The notes under the pieces were generated by a model. It saw nothing but the letters and a program-made list of their open reading frames with translations, had not been told where the DNA came from and ran no database searches. From positions 3,290,251 to 3,327,750 of the forward strand of contig RPFO01000080.1 of assembly GCA_009746045.1 (NCBI GenBank): a stretch of 37,500 nt of DNA. Direction: 5' to 3'. This document shows positions 21,823-31,223 of this stretch, piece after piece (positions within the stretch are counted from its first letter, which is position 1; each line of letters begins with the position of its first letter). A program made the translations under genes and the position numbers. This stretch comes from Mesostigma viride (Eukaryota; Streptophyta; Mesostigmatophyceae; Mesostigmatales; Mesostigmataceae).

Positions 21823-21993
21823 CTGGGCCGCTCCGCGAGGGCCTGGCAACGGAAGGGAGACTGCCGAAGAAGCAGGCCACAGGGCCGCTCCGCGAGGGCC
21901 TGGCAACGGCAGGGAGACTGCCGAAGAAGCGGGCCACAGGGCAGCCCCGCGAGGGCCTGGCAACGGAAGGGAGACTGCCGAAGAAGCAGGCCA
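21823..21993 (+). repeat. 57-bp repeat x3
   Basis: Three direct copies with period 57 bp (GCTCCGCGAGGGCCTGGCAA..GGAGACTGCCGAAGAAGC), equal to 19 codons and therefore frame-neutral. It may be the start of the coding exon that leads into the G-rich minisatellite, but frame cannot be decided. Confidence 0.75.
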
Positions 21994-22052
21994 CAGGGCA
22001 GCCGGGGAGGGCGCACAGAGGCCGGGGGCGGAGGCGGAGGTGGCGGGGAGGG

Positions 22053-22745
22053 GGTGGAGGAGGGAGATCCAGAGACGATGGCGGCGGAGGGGGACACGGG
22101 GGGGAAGGCGGAGGCGGCGGGGAGGGGGGTGGAGGAGGGAGTTCGCGAGACGATGGCGGCGGAGGGGGACACGGGGGGGAAGGCGGAGGCGGCGGGGAGG
22201 GGGTGGGGGAGGGAGTTCGCGAGACGATGGCGGCGGAGGGGGACACGGGGGGGAAGGCGGAGGCGGCGGGGAGGGGGTGGAGGAGGGAGTTCGCGAGACG
22301 ATGGCGGCGGAGGGGGACACGGGGGGGAAGGCGGAGGCGGCGGGAGGGGGGTGGGGGAGGGAGTTCGCGAGACGATGGCGGCGGAGGGGGACACGGGGGG
22401 GAAGGCGGAGGCGGCGGGGAGGGGGGTGGAGGAGGGAGTTCGCGAGACGATGGCGGCGGAGGGGGACACGGGGGGAAGGCGGAGGCGGCGGGGAGGGGGG
22501 TGGGGGAGGGAGTTCGCGAGACGATGGCGGCGGAGGGGGACACGGGGGGAAGGCGGAGGCGGCGGGGAGGGGGGTGGAGGAGGGAGTTCGCGAGACGATG
22601 GCGGCGGAGGGGGACACGGGGGGGAAGGCGGAGGCGGCGGGGAGGGGGGTGGGGGAGGGAGATCCAGAGACGATGGCGGCGGAGGGTGACACGGGGGGGA
22701 AGGCGGAGGCGGCGGGGAGGGGGGTGGAGGAGGGAGATCCAGACT
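22053..22745 (+). repeat. G-rich 74/75-bp minisatellite, possibly exonic
   Basis: About nine units, each with CGAGACGATGGCGGCGGAGG, GACACGGGGGG and AAGGCGGAGGCGGCGGGGAG. Unit starts at 22141, 22215, 22289, 22363, 22438, 22512, 22586, 22661 and 22736 give spacings of 74,74,74,75,74,74,75,75. In one frame a unit reads ETMAAEGDTGGKAEAAGRG; the 74-bp units shift that frame, while G/C content keeps all plus frames open. The same phrase continues non-tandemly past 22950 (PERMAAEGETGGKAEA) in the downstream coding region, so the repeat probably arose from coding sequence. Lengths of G-runs may be sequencing errors. Confidence 0.85.
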
Positions 22746-22812
22746 CGAGGCATGCGGAGGTGGGGCCGGGGGCGGAGGCGGAGGCTGAGGAAGCGGGGAC
22801 GGGGGGGCGGCG

Positions 22813-24300
22813 GTGGTGGTTGAGTTGTCCTCCACCGATGAGGAGCCTAGCGTCAGCGTCATTGGGAAGCCAAAAAAGAAGAAGAGGAAGGTGGTAGTGG
22901 CGTCGCCAGGGCCGCAGACGAGGAGGAGGCGGGCTGCACAGCAGGCTGCGGAGACGTCGAACACGGGGGGGAAGGACGGAGATCCAGACTCGAGGGGTGT
23001 GGAGGTGGGGACGGGGGGCAAGGCGGAGGCGGCGGGTACGGGGGGGGACGAGAGAGTTCCAGAGAGGATGGCGGCGGAGGGGGAGACGGGGGGGAAGGCG
23101 GAGGCGCTGCAGAAGGGGAAGCGTGGTGCGAGGCAGAGAGCGGAGGCGGCGATGAAGGTACTGGTGGTGGTCGATCCTCAGGCGAGTGCGGCGGCAGAGG
23201 GGACGGTGGGGAAGCCGCCAGGGCCACAGTCGAGTGAGAAGGCAGCGGGGGTGAAGGCGGGAGACTGCGCTGATCTTCCCGTCGACCTTGCTGGGGATGA
23301 TGATGATGATGATGCAGGGACTGCCAGCCCGGTGGAGATCGATCGCACCACTGACCCGGCATTTCCCCCTGAGTGTCCTGGTCCCGACGAGGATCGACTG
23401 CAGGCACTGCACGGAGAGTGCGGAACTGTTGAGAAAGCACGGTGAGCACAGGGTGAAGGCTGGCCGGGAGCACACGGGGAAATGGGGGGATAACAGCTGT
23501 GCCCCAGACGCTGCCATCGAGTTTGCCAACGCGGGAGCTGCGGTGGTGTCTGGTGGCGGGGTCGGGCTAGCACAGCTTCTCACGGGTCGAGCGAGGGGTC
23601 GCGCCCATGACCCCCAGCGATGCGAGCTGGGCACGTGCATCATCCGGTGGTTTATCGCTATCGATACAGAGCCGCGCAAGAATTACGAGCGGTGGCAGAA
23701 GAGGGTGCACAAAGGATGCGCTGATGCAGCGCAGGTGCCGGTGGGCAAATTCCTGGGTGCTGGCAGCTGCTTGAGGACTGTGATGTGGCATCTGCAGGGG
23801 TGCGACCTCCGCGAAGTAGGCCACACATGTCGCCCCACGGAGGAGCTGCTCGTGAAGCTTCCTATCGACTGCGCTATGAAGTGCACGCCATCGCGACGCA
23901 ATGCTGGACACTCCATCGCCGAGGCCATCCAGATGGCGCTGACCCAAGGGTGCGGCACCAACGGTAAGACGTTGTGCACCCCTGGGTGCGCGGGTTTCCA
24001 TGAACGCTCTGTACGAGTCTTCAAGACTGTCCCGACCATGATCCCGGTCTACGACTTCTTCATGGAGAGACTGCCGGCAAAGACTGCGCACCAACTGCCG
24101 GAAGAGATCGTGGTACGCATCACGGTGGGGGGCGAAGAGCGTAAAAGGTACGAGGTGACTGCGTGGCTCTGCGCCGTCCTCGTGTATAAACAGGAGAAGC
24201 ACTGGCAGCTCCTACGGCGCGCTGGCAGGGCCGCGGCGTGGCGTGAAGTGGACAGTTTTGTTCACCCCAGGAACACCGTGCCCTTGGAAGGTGCAATTGG
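22813..24300 (+). CDS. Transposon gene 5: USP-like cysteine peptidase candidate
   Basis: The 5' end is unresolved (repeat exon). Frame 22813-23442 encodes a low-complexity Gly/Glu/Lys region with a Lys-rich KKKKRK stretch and an Asp run. A second frame (open 23288-24676) continues; junction candidates are an intron ending at CTGCAG (23402) or a frame error. The second part has GDNSCAPDAAIEFANAG (Cys codon 23498-23500) and then CTPGC with a following VPTMIPVYDFFMERL. It continues LPEEIVVRITVG and YEVTAWLCAVLVYKQEKHWQ (His codon 24200-24202), then WREVDSFV. The order Cys box, metal-like Cys pairs, hydrophobic RF-like strand and His box about 234 residues later resembles ubiquitin-specific peptidases (C19), which remove ubiquitin from proteins. 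Similarity is by pattern only. The end after about 24290 (a possible donor GTGCAA) is uncertain. Confidence 0.5.
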
Positions 24301-24360
24301 CGACAGGGCCAAGGACACGCTAGCCTGCATGTATATATTGTGGCTGAGGCACACCCTCTT

Positions 24361-25411
24361 TAGGTGTTCACCATGCACGCATGTATCCTGGGGTTCCCGG
24401 CTTTGTCTCAATAGCTGCAGCTCCAGTTTCATCCTGTCATGGCCTGACAGGAGCATTGGTCCAAAACTTGAATCCTGGACACATGTATGGAGTGAGAGAT
24501 GTATTCCTGGACGAATGCATGATGAACAAGGCCCACATGGATCGAGCACACTTGTTGCCCACATTGCATTAATGCCCATGCAGCTTTGTCAAGAAGGCTC
24601 CACGCCTATGATAATATGTTTTACTACCCAGGGTAAGGATGACCCTGCATGGTGTCAAGGAGACAGCCTGGTGTGATTGCATCCCCTATGCATCTGCTGA
24701 CCTTGGGACTGTTTTAAATGCATTGCACCCACACTGTATAGATGCCAGGCGGTGCTACTGAGCATTTCAGATGGCACCTGTGACCTGACTAGATCCTTTA
24801 TACTGAAAGAAGGACGGGTGTATCAGTTCCCCTGTTGTTGTGTATAGCCATCAAGGATATCATGGTAGCTAGCATTATATTAAGTGAGACAACTATAATT
24901 CTTAGGGTTATTTTGCTCCACGAGGGCCCCAGCAGGAGCGAGTTACTAATTAAGTCTGGGCCGCTGTTGTTAGGCTATATAGTAGTGGACCTACATGTAC
25001 ATAGCACCGTCTTGGGGAGACATCCACTATCTTTGTTGGGGAAAAGAAGTTGTCCGCGACCCCACAACGGCCACACGATACTATTCCATGAATTAATTTG
25101 TTATGTTCGAAAGGTACGTGTTACAAATATAGGAATTAATAACATGAAATCATGTAACACATGTGCAGCTGACTAGGGGCATATTAGTTGTCTCACTTCA
25201 AATATGGCGTTGGATCACCATGCGTCCATGTCCCAGTTAATAGGGTTTTTACTACATTATGGGATACGCGCTGTTGGTGTTGGGTGTAAACTGACACCTA
25301 CTCGATCTGGGTGCACAAGTGCACACGCACCTCCATGTATTCCAGGAAGCACGCTAGAATGCAGGACCCCTAGGGTAGAGAGCTTAGATACAACAGTGTT
25401 GGCTTCATGTT
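24361..25411. other. No gene recognised
   Basis: This stretch follows the peptidase-like frame. It is less GC-rich, has many stops and only short frames, and shows no TIR, RNA gene or known domain. It may contain the 3' end of gene 5. Confidence 0.4.
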
Positions 25412-26390
25412 GTAGATAGCTTTGACCGGTAGGATTGCGTGTCCCCATCCATCCATCCATCCATCCCTTGCGTGTCCCCATCCATCCATCCATCCATCCA
25501 TCCATCCATCCATCCATCCATCCATCCATCCATCCATCCATCCATCCATCCATCCATCCATCCATCCATCCATCCATCCATCCATCCATCCATCCATCCA
25601 TCCATCCATCCATCCATCCATATCCATCCATCCATCCATCCATCCATCCATCCATATCCATCCATCCATCCATCCATCCATCCATCCATCCATCCATCCA
25701 TCCATCCATCCATCCATCCATCCATCCATCCATCCATCCATCCATCCGGCCATGCATCCATCCATCCATCCATCCATCCATCCATCCATCCATCCATCCA
25801 TCCATCCATCCATCCATCCATCCATCCATCCATCCATCCATCCATCCATCCATCCATCCATCCATCCATCCATCCATCCATCCATCCATCCATCCATCCA
25901 TCCATCCATCCATCCATCCATCCATCCATCCATCCATCCATCCATCCATCCATCCATCCATCCATCCATCCATCCATCCATCCATCCATCCATCCATCCA
26001 TCCATCCATCCATCCATCCATCCATCCATCCATCCATCCATCCATCCATCCATCCATCCATCCATCCATCCATCCATCCATCCATCCATCCATCCATCCA
26101 TCCATCCATCCATCCATCCATCCATCCATCCATCCATCCATCCATCCATCCATCCATCCATCCATCCATCCATCCATCCATCCATCCATCCATCCATCCA
26201 TCCATCCATCCATCCATCCATCCATCCATCCATCCATCCATCCATCCATCCATCCATCCATCCATCCATCCATCCATCCATCCATCCATCCATCCATCCA
26301 TCCATCCATCCATCCATCCATCCATCCATGCATCCATCCATCGGGGTTAATGCTCCGTGACTCCGCGACGCGAGCACGAGTTTAATTATA
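25412..26390 (+). repeat. (ATCC)n array module A
   Basis: Begins TGTAGATAGCTTTGACCGGT then AGGATTGCGTG, followed by about 220 ATCC units (25447-26340) with two ATATCC slips near 25620-25657 and one GGCCATGC variant. It ends GGGGTTAATGCTCCGTGACT and GAGCACGAGTTTAATTATAT. Both ends are shared with module B at 26835-27290, so the array lies inside a duplicated larger repeat. Translations (HPSI or WMDG) are artefacts. Confidence 0.95.
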
Positions 26391-26469
26391 TATAATTCAT
26401 TAATGTATTCCAGCAGCAAATTAAAATTAATTAAATAAGCTCGTGCTCGCGTCGCGGAGTCACGGAGCA
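26351..26469. repeat. Perfect inverted repeat, 30-bp arms
   Basis: TGCTCCGTGACTCCGCGACG plus CGAGCACGAG (26351-26380) recurs inverted at 26440-26469, separated by 59 bp of AT-rich sequence (26381-26439). Single-arm versions of this motif border other arrays (5488, 6690, 27245). It could be the end-to-end junction of two repeat copies or the termini of a small foldback element. From 26470 to 26834 there is only AT-rich sequence with TTAATTAA palindromes and no gene. Confidence 0.9.
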
Positions 26470-26834
26470 CGTGTCTATTAATTAATTAATTAATGTGCAC
26501 AAAATTAATTAATTCCTTAACTAGCTTATTAATTAATTGGCGTGTCACGAGTTGAATACAAAATTTAAACTGATGAATTGGCGTCTCCGCATGTGCAGAG
26601 GACATGCATGGGGGGGCTAGTCCTCTTTAAGTGATTTGGAGAAAGATGATGGACATGGCCACGTGGGCCCATGATCATGAATTTATTGATTAATTAATAG
26701 ACACGTGACTGTGCAGGTCATAGAGGCCAACAAGCCCCATGCAGTGGGGAAGGAACGTGTTTTCAAACGAGGGCGGCATGCCAACGAAGACCCCTAGGGT
26801 CGCGACCATCACAAAGAGAACATAGAACTGATTT

Positions 26835-27290
26835 TGTAGATAGCTTTGACCGGTAGGATTGCGTGCACCCCTCCCTCCCTCCCTCCCTCCCTCCCTCCCT
26901 CCTCCTCCCTCCCTCCCTCCCTCCCTCCCTCCCTCCCTCCTCCCTCCTCCTCCCTCCCTCCCTCCCTCCCTCCTCCCTCCCTCCCTCCCTCCCTCCCTCC
27001 CTCCCTCCCTCCCTCCCTCCCTCCCTCCCTCCCTCCCTCCCTCCCTCCTCCCTCCCTCCCTCCCTCCCTCCCTCCCTCCCTCCTCCCTCCCTCCCTCCCT
27101 CCCTCCCTCCCTCCCTCCCTCCCTCCCTCCCTCCCTCCCTCCCTCCCTCCATCCATCCACCCTAAACCCTCCCTCCCTCCCTACCTACCTCCCTCCCTCC
27201 ACCCTAAACCCTCCCTCCCTCCCTCCCTCCATCCATCCATCCGGGTTAATGCTCCGTGACTCCCCAGTGGCAGCACGAGTTTAATTATAT
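26835..27290 (+). repeat. (CTCC)n array module B
   Basis: Begins TTTGTAGATAGCTTTGACCG and GGATTGCGTG, as module A does, and continues with CTCC units broken by CTC slips (26872-27150). ATCC and CACCCTAAACC interruptions follow, and it ends GGGTTAATGCTCCGTGACTC with GCACGAGTTTAATTATA. No gene at 27291-27506. Confidence 0.93.
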
Positions 27291-27506
27291 AATTAATTAA
27301 TGTGGACATGTGTGTGCATGGGCAAAAGCTGGCTAACTCAATCAAAAGACGTGATAATAATTTAGTACTTAATAAGTTAATTAATAAGACATGTGCACCG
27401 TGTGTACAACAGGCATCAGTAATCACCGATAAGTAAACCAAGGCAACCACGATGTTAGATCATGGATCCAAGTCGACAAAGCTGCTGTCACGGTATCCTA
27501 CATGTC

Positions 27507-28687
27507 CTAACCCCTGACACGCGGGAGGGGCACCGTGTTCCGTGGTGTCCCTGGAGCGTTCTCTGGGCAAGGCCTGGAAACAAAAGGCCGAGCATTGCGA
27601 AACAACTCCTCCACTTCAGACATCGTGGGTACCGGGAAAGCAAGGGGGCCCAACCTTTTGGTGTGGTAATAGACATTGTGACACAAGTTAAATAGCCCTG
27701 AATCCACAGAATTCACGAAGAGAGCGCGGCCCTTATGCCGAAACAAGGATACCACCATTACAAGGAAGGAGTACACATCATGGTCTCGCTGCGCTGTCAC
27801 CACCCCTCCTGTCATGCCGGGCTGGTCCACTGTTGCGGGATGCCACCGAGGCTGACGATCCTTACCAGCCTGATGCGTGGAAATCCGTTCCCCCCTCTTG
27901 TCGCCAGGCCCAGATCTGCAATACGGATTATCGGATGTGCACTTCCTGGCGCCATGGTGTAGAGAAAATTATCGAGCTTGACGTCATTGTGTATAATGTT
28001 AACGGCGTGCAAGCCAGCCAATGCCTTTGCACAGTCTGCAAGGACGCTGGGTGAGCAAACTTCGAAAACACGCTGATTTTCCGGGGCATCACGGGCAGCA
28101 TGCAAGTCACCACTCATTCTCTCCATGACAATACCACCTACTTCACCGCACGTGGACCAGAGCCCTTCTACTGCAGGGCAGACCTGCGGGCCAGCTATAG
28201 ACATGAAACCGGCCTCCTTGGCCACTGCCACAACGGCGGTTATAACAGCCTCCTGGTAGTTCACCAGCAGCGTGTCTCGTCGAAGGCTTGCCAGCTTTAC
28301 CACTAGCGTAGCCTCGCCACCTGGTGCACTCGAGCTAGCAGGGATAGCGTATAACGTGCCATGAGCACCTTTTCCTATCCGGTCACCTGACAATTTCACT
28401 GCGATGACATGCGTCAACTTGCTAGCGCTGTGAGAAACCTTTTGATCATAATTCGTCAGCCGCTGCAATGCAATGCTCCAATCCGACGGTGCATTGGTTT
28501 GCAGCTCAACGTCCCTGCGAGCGTGCGAGTCCGCGGCGTTCAACACACGCGACACCCTATGCAAAGCGGTGCATGTGCGCAGTCTGTAAGTCCGTGAATT
28601 AAAAGCCTGTCTCGCCCTTAATGCCGACAGGGTTCCCGGCGACAGGTCCTGTCTGTTGGTCGACATTTTTCTTTTGCAGCTGGCCAT
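27507..28687 (-). CDS. Transposon gene 6: protein kinase, frameshifted at a C/G run
   Basis: Frame 1 starts at the ATG at 28687. Kinase motifs by residue: glycine loop GKGAHG (105-110), ATP Lys in TLVVKL (131), candidate helix-C Glu (146), catalytic loop IIHNDVKLDNFL (HRD replaced by HND; Asp 235, Asn 240) and magnesium loop DLG (258-260). Then LATRGG runs into a stop at 27812. The adjacent frame, read from the same point, continues PRWHPATVDQPG (activation/P+1 region), DHDVYSFLVMVVSLF (helix F, with its invariant Asp) and a C-lobe to 27507. A single base missing in the six-base run 27890-27895 explains both, giving about 395 residues. So it is either a recent pseudogene or a sequencing error. 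Residues 1-95 are a unique Arg-rich N-terminus. Serine/threonine specificity is likely; substrate unknown. The gene is divergent from the one at 29979, with array 3 between them. Confidence 0.75.
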
Positions 28688-28784
28688 CGTCGGTAGGTAT
28701 GAATGATGTCGATGTCCGTGAATTACGATGATACACGAGGTAGTCTATACCTAGCTAGGATCGAGAGCTTCTTCTTGTATGGCA

Positions 28785-29285
28785 ATGCCGGCAGGGCGAT
28801 GACGGTGACGGCCGTCACCGTCATCGCCCTCGACGGGCGTGATGAAACGGACCTGGTTGATAGGCGGCAGCTATTGACAATATAGGCCGTTTTTTATTAC
28901 TCCGAATAAAGAGTTAAGAGGTTGGCCCTCGCCAGGGCGATGACGGGGCGATGACGGGGCGTTCACGCGCGTGATGAATAGAACCTGTTTGATAGGCACG
29001 GCTATTGGTAATATAGTTTGTTGATTAAGAGAAGAGTTTAGATGTTGGCCCGTCGAGGGCGATGACGGTGACGACCGTCACCGTCATCGCCCTCGACGGG
29101 CCCGATGAAAAACCGATGTTTGATATGCGGCAGCTATTGGTAGTATAGGTCGTTGACTATTACTCCGAATAAACAGTTAACAGGTTAAGGCCCTCGGCCG
29201 GGCGATGACGGGGCGATGACGGGGCGTTCACGCGCGTGATGAATAGGACCTGTTTATAGGCGGCGGCTATCGCTAATATATAGGT
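28785..29285. repeat. Four ~128-bp repeats carrying long GC palindromes
   Basis: Units start near 28790, 28921, 29047 and 29185. Units 1 and 3 contain palindromes: 28793-28830 (38 bp, perfect, centre GACGGCCGTC) and 29047-29102 (56 bp, only the two central bases unpaired). Units 2 and 4 instead have direct GGGCGATGAC repeats and GTTCACGCGCGTGATGAATA. All share GATGA, CCTG(G)TTTGAT, GGCGGCAGCTATTG and an ACTCCGAATAAA-like tail (degenerate in units 2 and 4). The block lies just upstream of the kinase ATG and next to array 3. A regulatory or cruciform function is inference. Confidence 0.85.
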
Positions 29286-29287
29286 CG

Positions 29288-29685
29288 GATATTTGTGTAG
29301 CACCCCCCTCCTTCCCACGGCAGGTACGCAGCGACTCGCTGTTGTGCTGGCTGCAGTTGTGTACCACCTGTACGGTATTTGTGTACCACCCCCTCCTTCC
29401 CACGGCAGGTACGCAGCGACTCGCTGTTGTCTGGCTGCAGTTGTGTACCACCTGTACGGTTTTTGTGTACCACCCCGCTCCTTCCCACGGCAGGTACGCA
29501 GCGACCCGCTGTTGTCCTGGCTGCAGTTGTGTACCACCTGTACGGTATTTGTGTACCACCCCGCTCCTTCCCACGGCAGGTACGCAGCGACTCGCTGTTG
29601 TGCTGGCTGCAGTTGTGTACCACCTGTACGGTATTTGTGTACCACCTCCCTCCTTCCCACGGCAGGAATGCAGCGACCCGCTGTC
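29288..29685 (+). repeat. 85-bp minisatellite, array 3 (between divergent genes)
   Basis: About five copies of the array-1 unit in the same orientation (CCTTCCCACGGCAGGTACGC, CAGCGACTCGCTG, CTGGCTGCAGTTGTGTACCA, CTGTACGGTATTTGTGTACC). Spacing is 84-86 bp with a one-base deletion in the second unit. It lies between the kinase start (28687, minus) and the ATG at 29979 (plus). Confidence 0.9.
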
Positions 29686-29978
29686 GACCCGCTATTGCAC
29701 TAAACCGCGTGCATCATTGCACATTAGGTGTGGCAGAATATCACCATGCACCCTCCTTCCCACACAAATCTCTGCTGCCCATGTGCGGCGTGGACATACA
29801 ACAACAACTACTACAACAGGCTTTTTCCCGCAAATCTCACCACCCGGTTCTCAAGTCGAACGACGACATAACTTTTACGAGTCCATTTTTCCTCGCATAG
29901 TGACTAACTAACTGTATCGCGGCGTGAACACTCCCGCAGACATCTCAGGTGCAGGCGGCAGCCTTTGCATTAGCGGAC

Positions 29979-31223
29979 ATGTCGAATGATACAGGGGAGC
30001 GGTCCCCCATGAGCTCGGCGGATACGGGATCCTATCCCTCCGACTCGGAGGAGTCATTCCGGTCGGGAGGGACACTGTATTCGACGGAGTCGTTGCCGGC
30101 GGTAGTCGAAGAATTTTTGCGGACCCATTGCGATTTGGCAACGGTAACCGAGAATCTGTCCTTATCGCAGAAGAGCATTGCCGGACGATTACACCGCATG
30201 AGGGTTGCTGACCAGCACAGGCCTGATGAGCCGGCATGGTTCGGCCAAGATATGGAGCCCGGAATCCTCGGGTGCATTGTTGACCTACTCGGCCCCCTGG
30301 AACGCGCGAGGGTCAGCGTAATGAGCAAAGAAGTGCGTTTGATAGTGCAGCAGCACAAGTGGCAGATCAAGACCGGTATTCATTGGAGGGAGGCGGAGCA
30401 TTTGGAGGAAGAGTACGGCCCTATTGACGACATCGCAGCACCTACGCGCATGCTCATCACTGGCACCTTATTCGATCCCACCCGGGCTAATCCCATCAGG
30501 AATAACAGCATCACGTTGGAGCTGTCTGCATCCACCCTGGAGGCATACGGCACCACATTTCGCAAGCTCATGTCGGATGTGAAGTCGCGTCTGCGCCGGC
30601 AGCCTCCCACCTGCCTGGGGAACTTGTTCTCGCTTCGCGACATTCCCGCAGACCTGGGCAGTCAGTGGAGCATGGAATACGTTGCCCAGTGGCGGCAACA
30701 TGAAGACGAAAGGCGCGGCCACGACCTGCTGCCCCCAGAGGAAATGGAGAGGCAGCTCGTGGCAGAGTGGAACCACGTATGGCAGTCGCCGATCATGTGG
30801 GGTCTGTACAGCATTGTGGTCTTCACCAGCTGCCAGGCTTGGGGAGAGGGGTGGGAGTCCGCGGGGCATACTAGGGACTATTGGGATCGTGCAGGGTGGG
30901 CAACTTTGCTGGAGTCCATGCCTACACTTGATCCCGTGGTTCTCGCCGGCGCCGTCTTGTTGACGCACCCAGCGGCTACCAACGTCCTTAAAGAGCGGTT
31001 GCAGGAGCCCTGCACGTTGCGGCTGCTGCGTGGAAGAGGGTCGCACCTGGTTGAGGAGGCACGGACAACGTGCATGCGCGACGGCAATCGATTTGGGCGG
31101 TCTACCCAGAACACGTATGGGCAGGCAGGACGCTTTCTGGGCGAGTGTGGCCGGTGGCTCTACACTATCAGTCGGAGTGCCGTCCCGACCCTCATGGGCG
31201 TGAAAGTGGTTACTCGTATCTAG
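29979..31223 (+). CDS. Transposon gene 7: unknown 414-aa protein with an F-box-like stretch
   Basis: A single long frame. The ATG at 29979 is chosen; the frame stays open from a GTG at 29949, directly after CTCAG, so a 5' exon spliced at 29949 is possible. Residues 1-40 are Ser/Asp/Glu-rich and acidic. Residues 93-128 (EPGILGCIVDLLGPLERARV, then VSKEVR-like helix ending in HKW) have the spacing of an F-box, a short module linking targets to SCF ubiquitin ligases, but no consensus Pro-Leu start is convincing. The rest is soluble, Trp-rich and alpha-helical in look (WNHVWQSPIMWGLYSIVVFT; YWDRAGWATLLESMPTLDPV) with a basic C-terminus. No known family recognised. It pairs divergently with the kinase across array 3. 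Codon use is like the other cargo genes. Confidence 0.65.
   Translation: MSNDTGERSPMSSADTGSYPSDSEESFRSGGTLYSTESLPAVVEEFLRTHCDLATVTENLSLSQKSIAGRLHRMRVADQHRPDEPAWFGQDMEPGILGCIVDLLGPLERARVSVMSKEVRLIVQQHKWQIKTGIHWREAEHLEEEYGPIDDIAAPTRMLITGTLFDPTRANPIRNNSITLELSASTLEAYGTTFRKLMSDVKSRLRRQPPTCLGNLFSLRDIPADLGSQWSMEYVAQWRQHEDERRGHDLLPPEEMERQLVAEWNHVWQSPIMWGLYSIVVFTSCQAWGEGWESAGHTRDYWDRAGWATLLESMPTLDPVVLAGAVLLTHPAATNVLKERLQEPCTLRLLRGRGSHLVEEARTTCMRDGNRFGRSTQNTYGQAGRFLGECGRWLYTISRSAVPTLMGVKVVTRI

Noticed and set aside
21736-23679. 647-codon minus-strand Pro/Ser/Arg-rich frame
   Set aside because: Complement of a G-rich minisatellite; the coding signal (continuation into the peptidase-like region) is on the plus strand.
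25257-26470. WMDG/HPSI repeat frames
   Set aside because: Artefact of the ATCC array.
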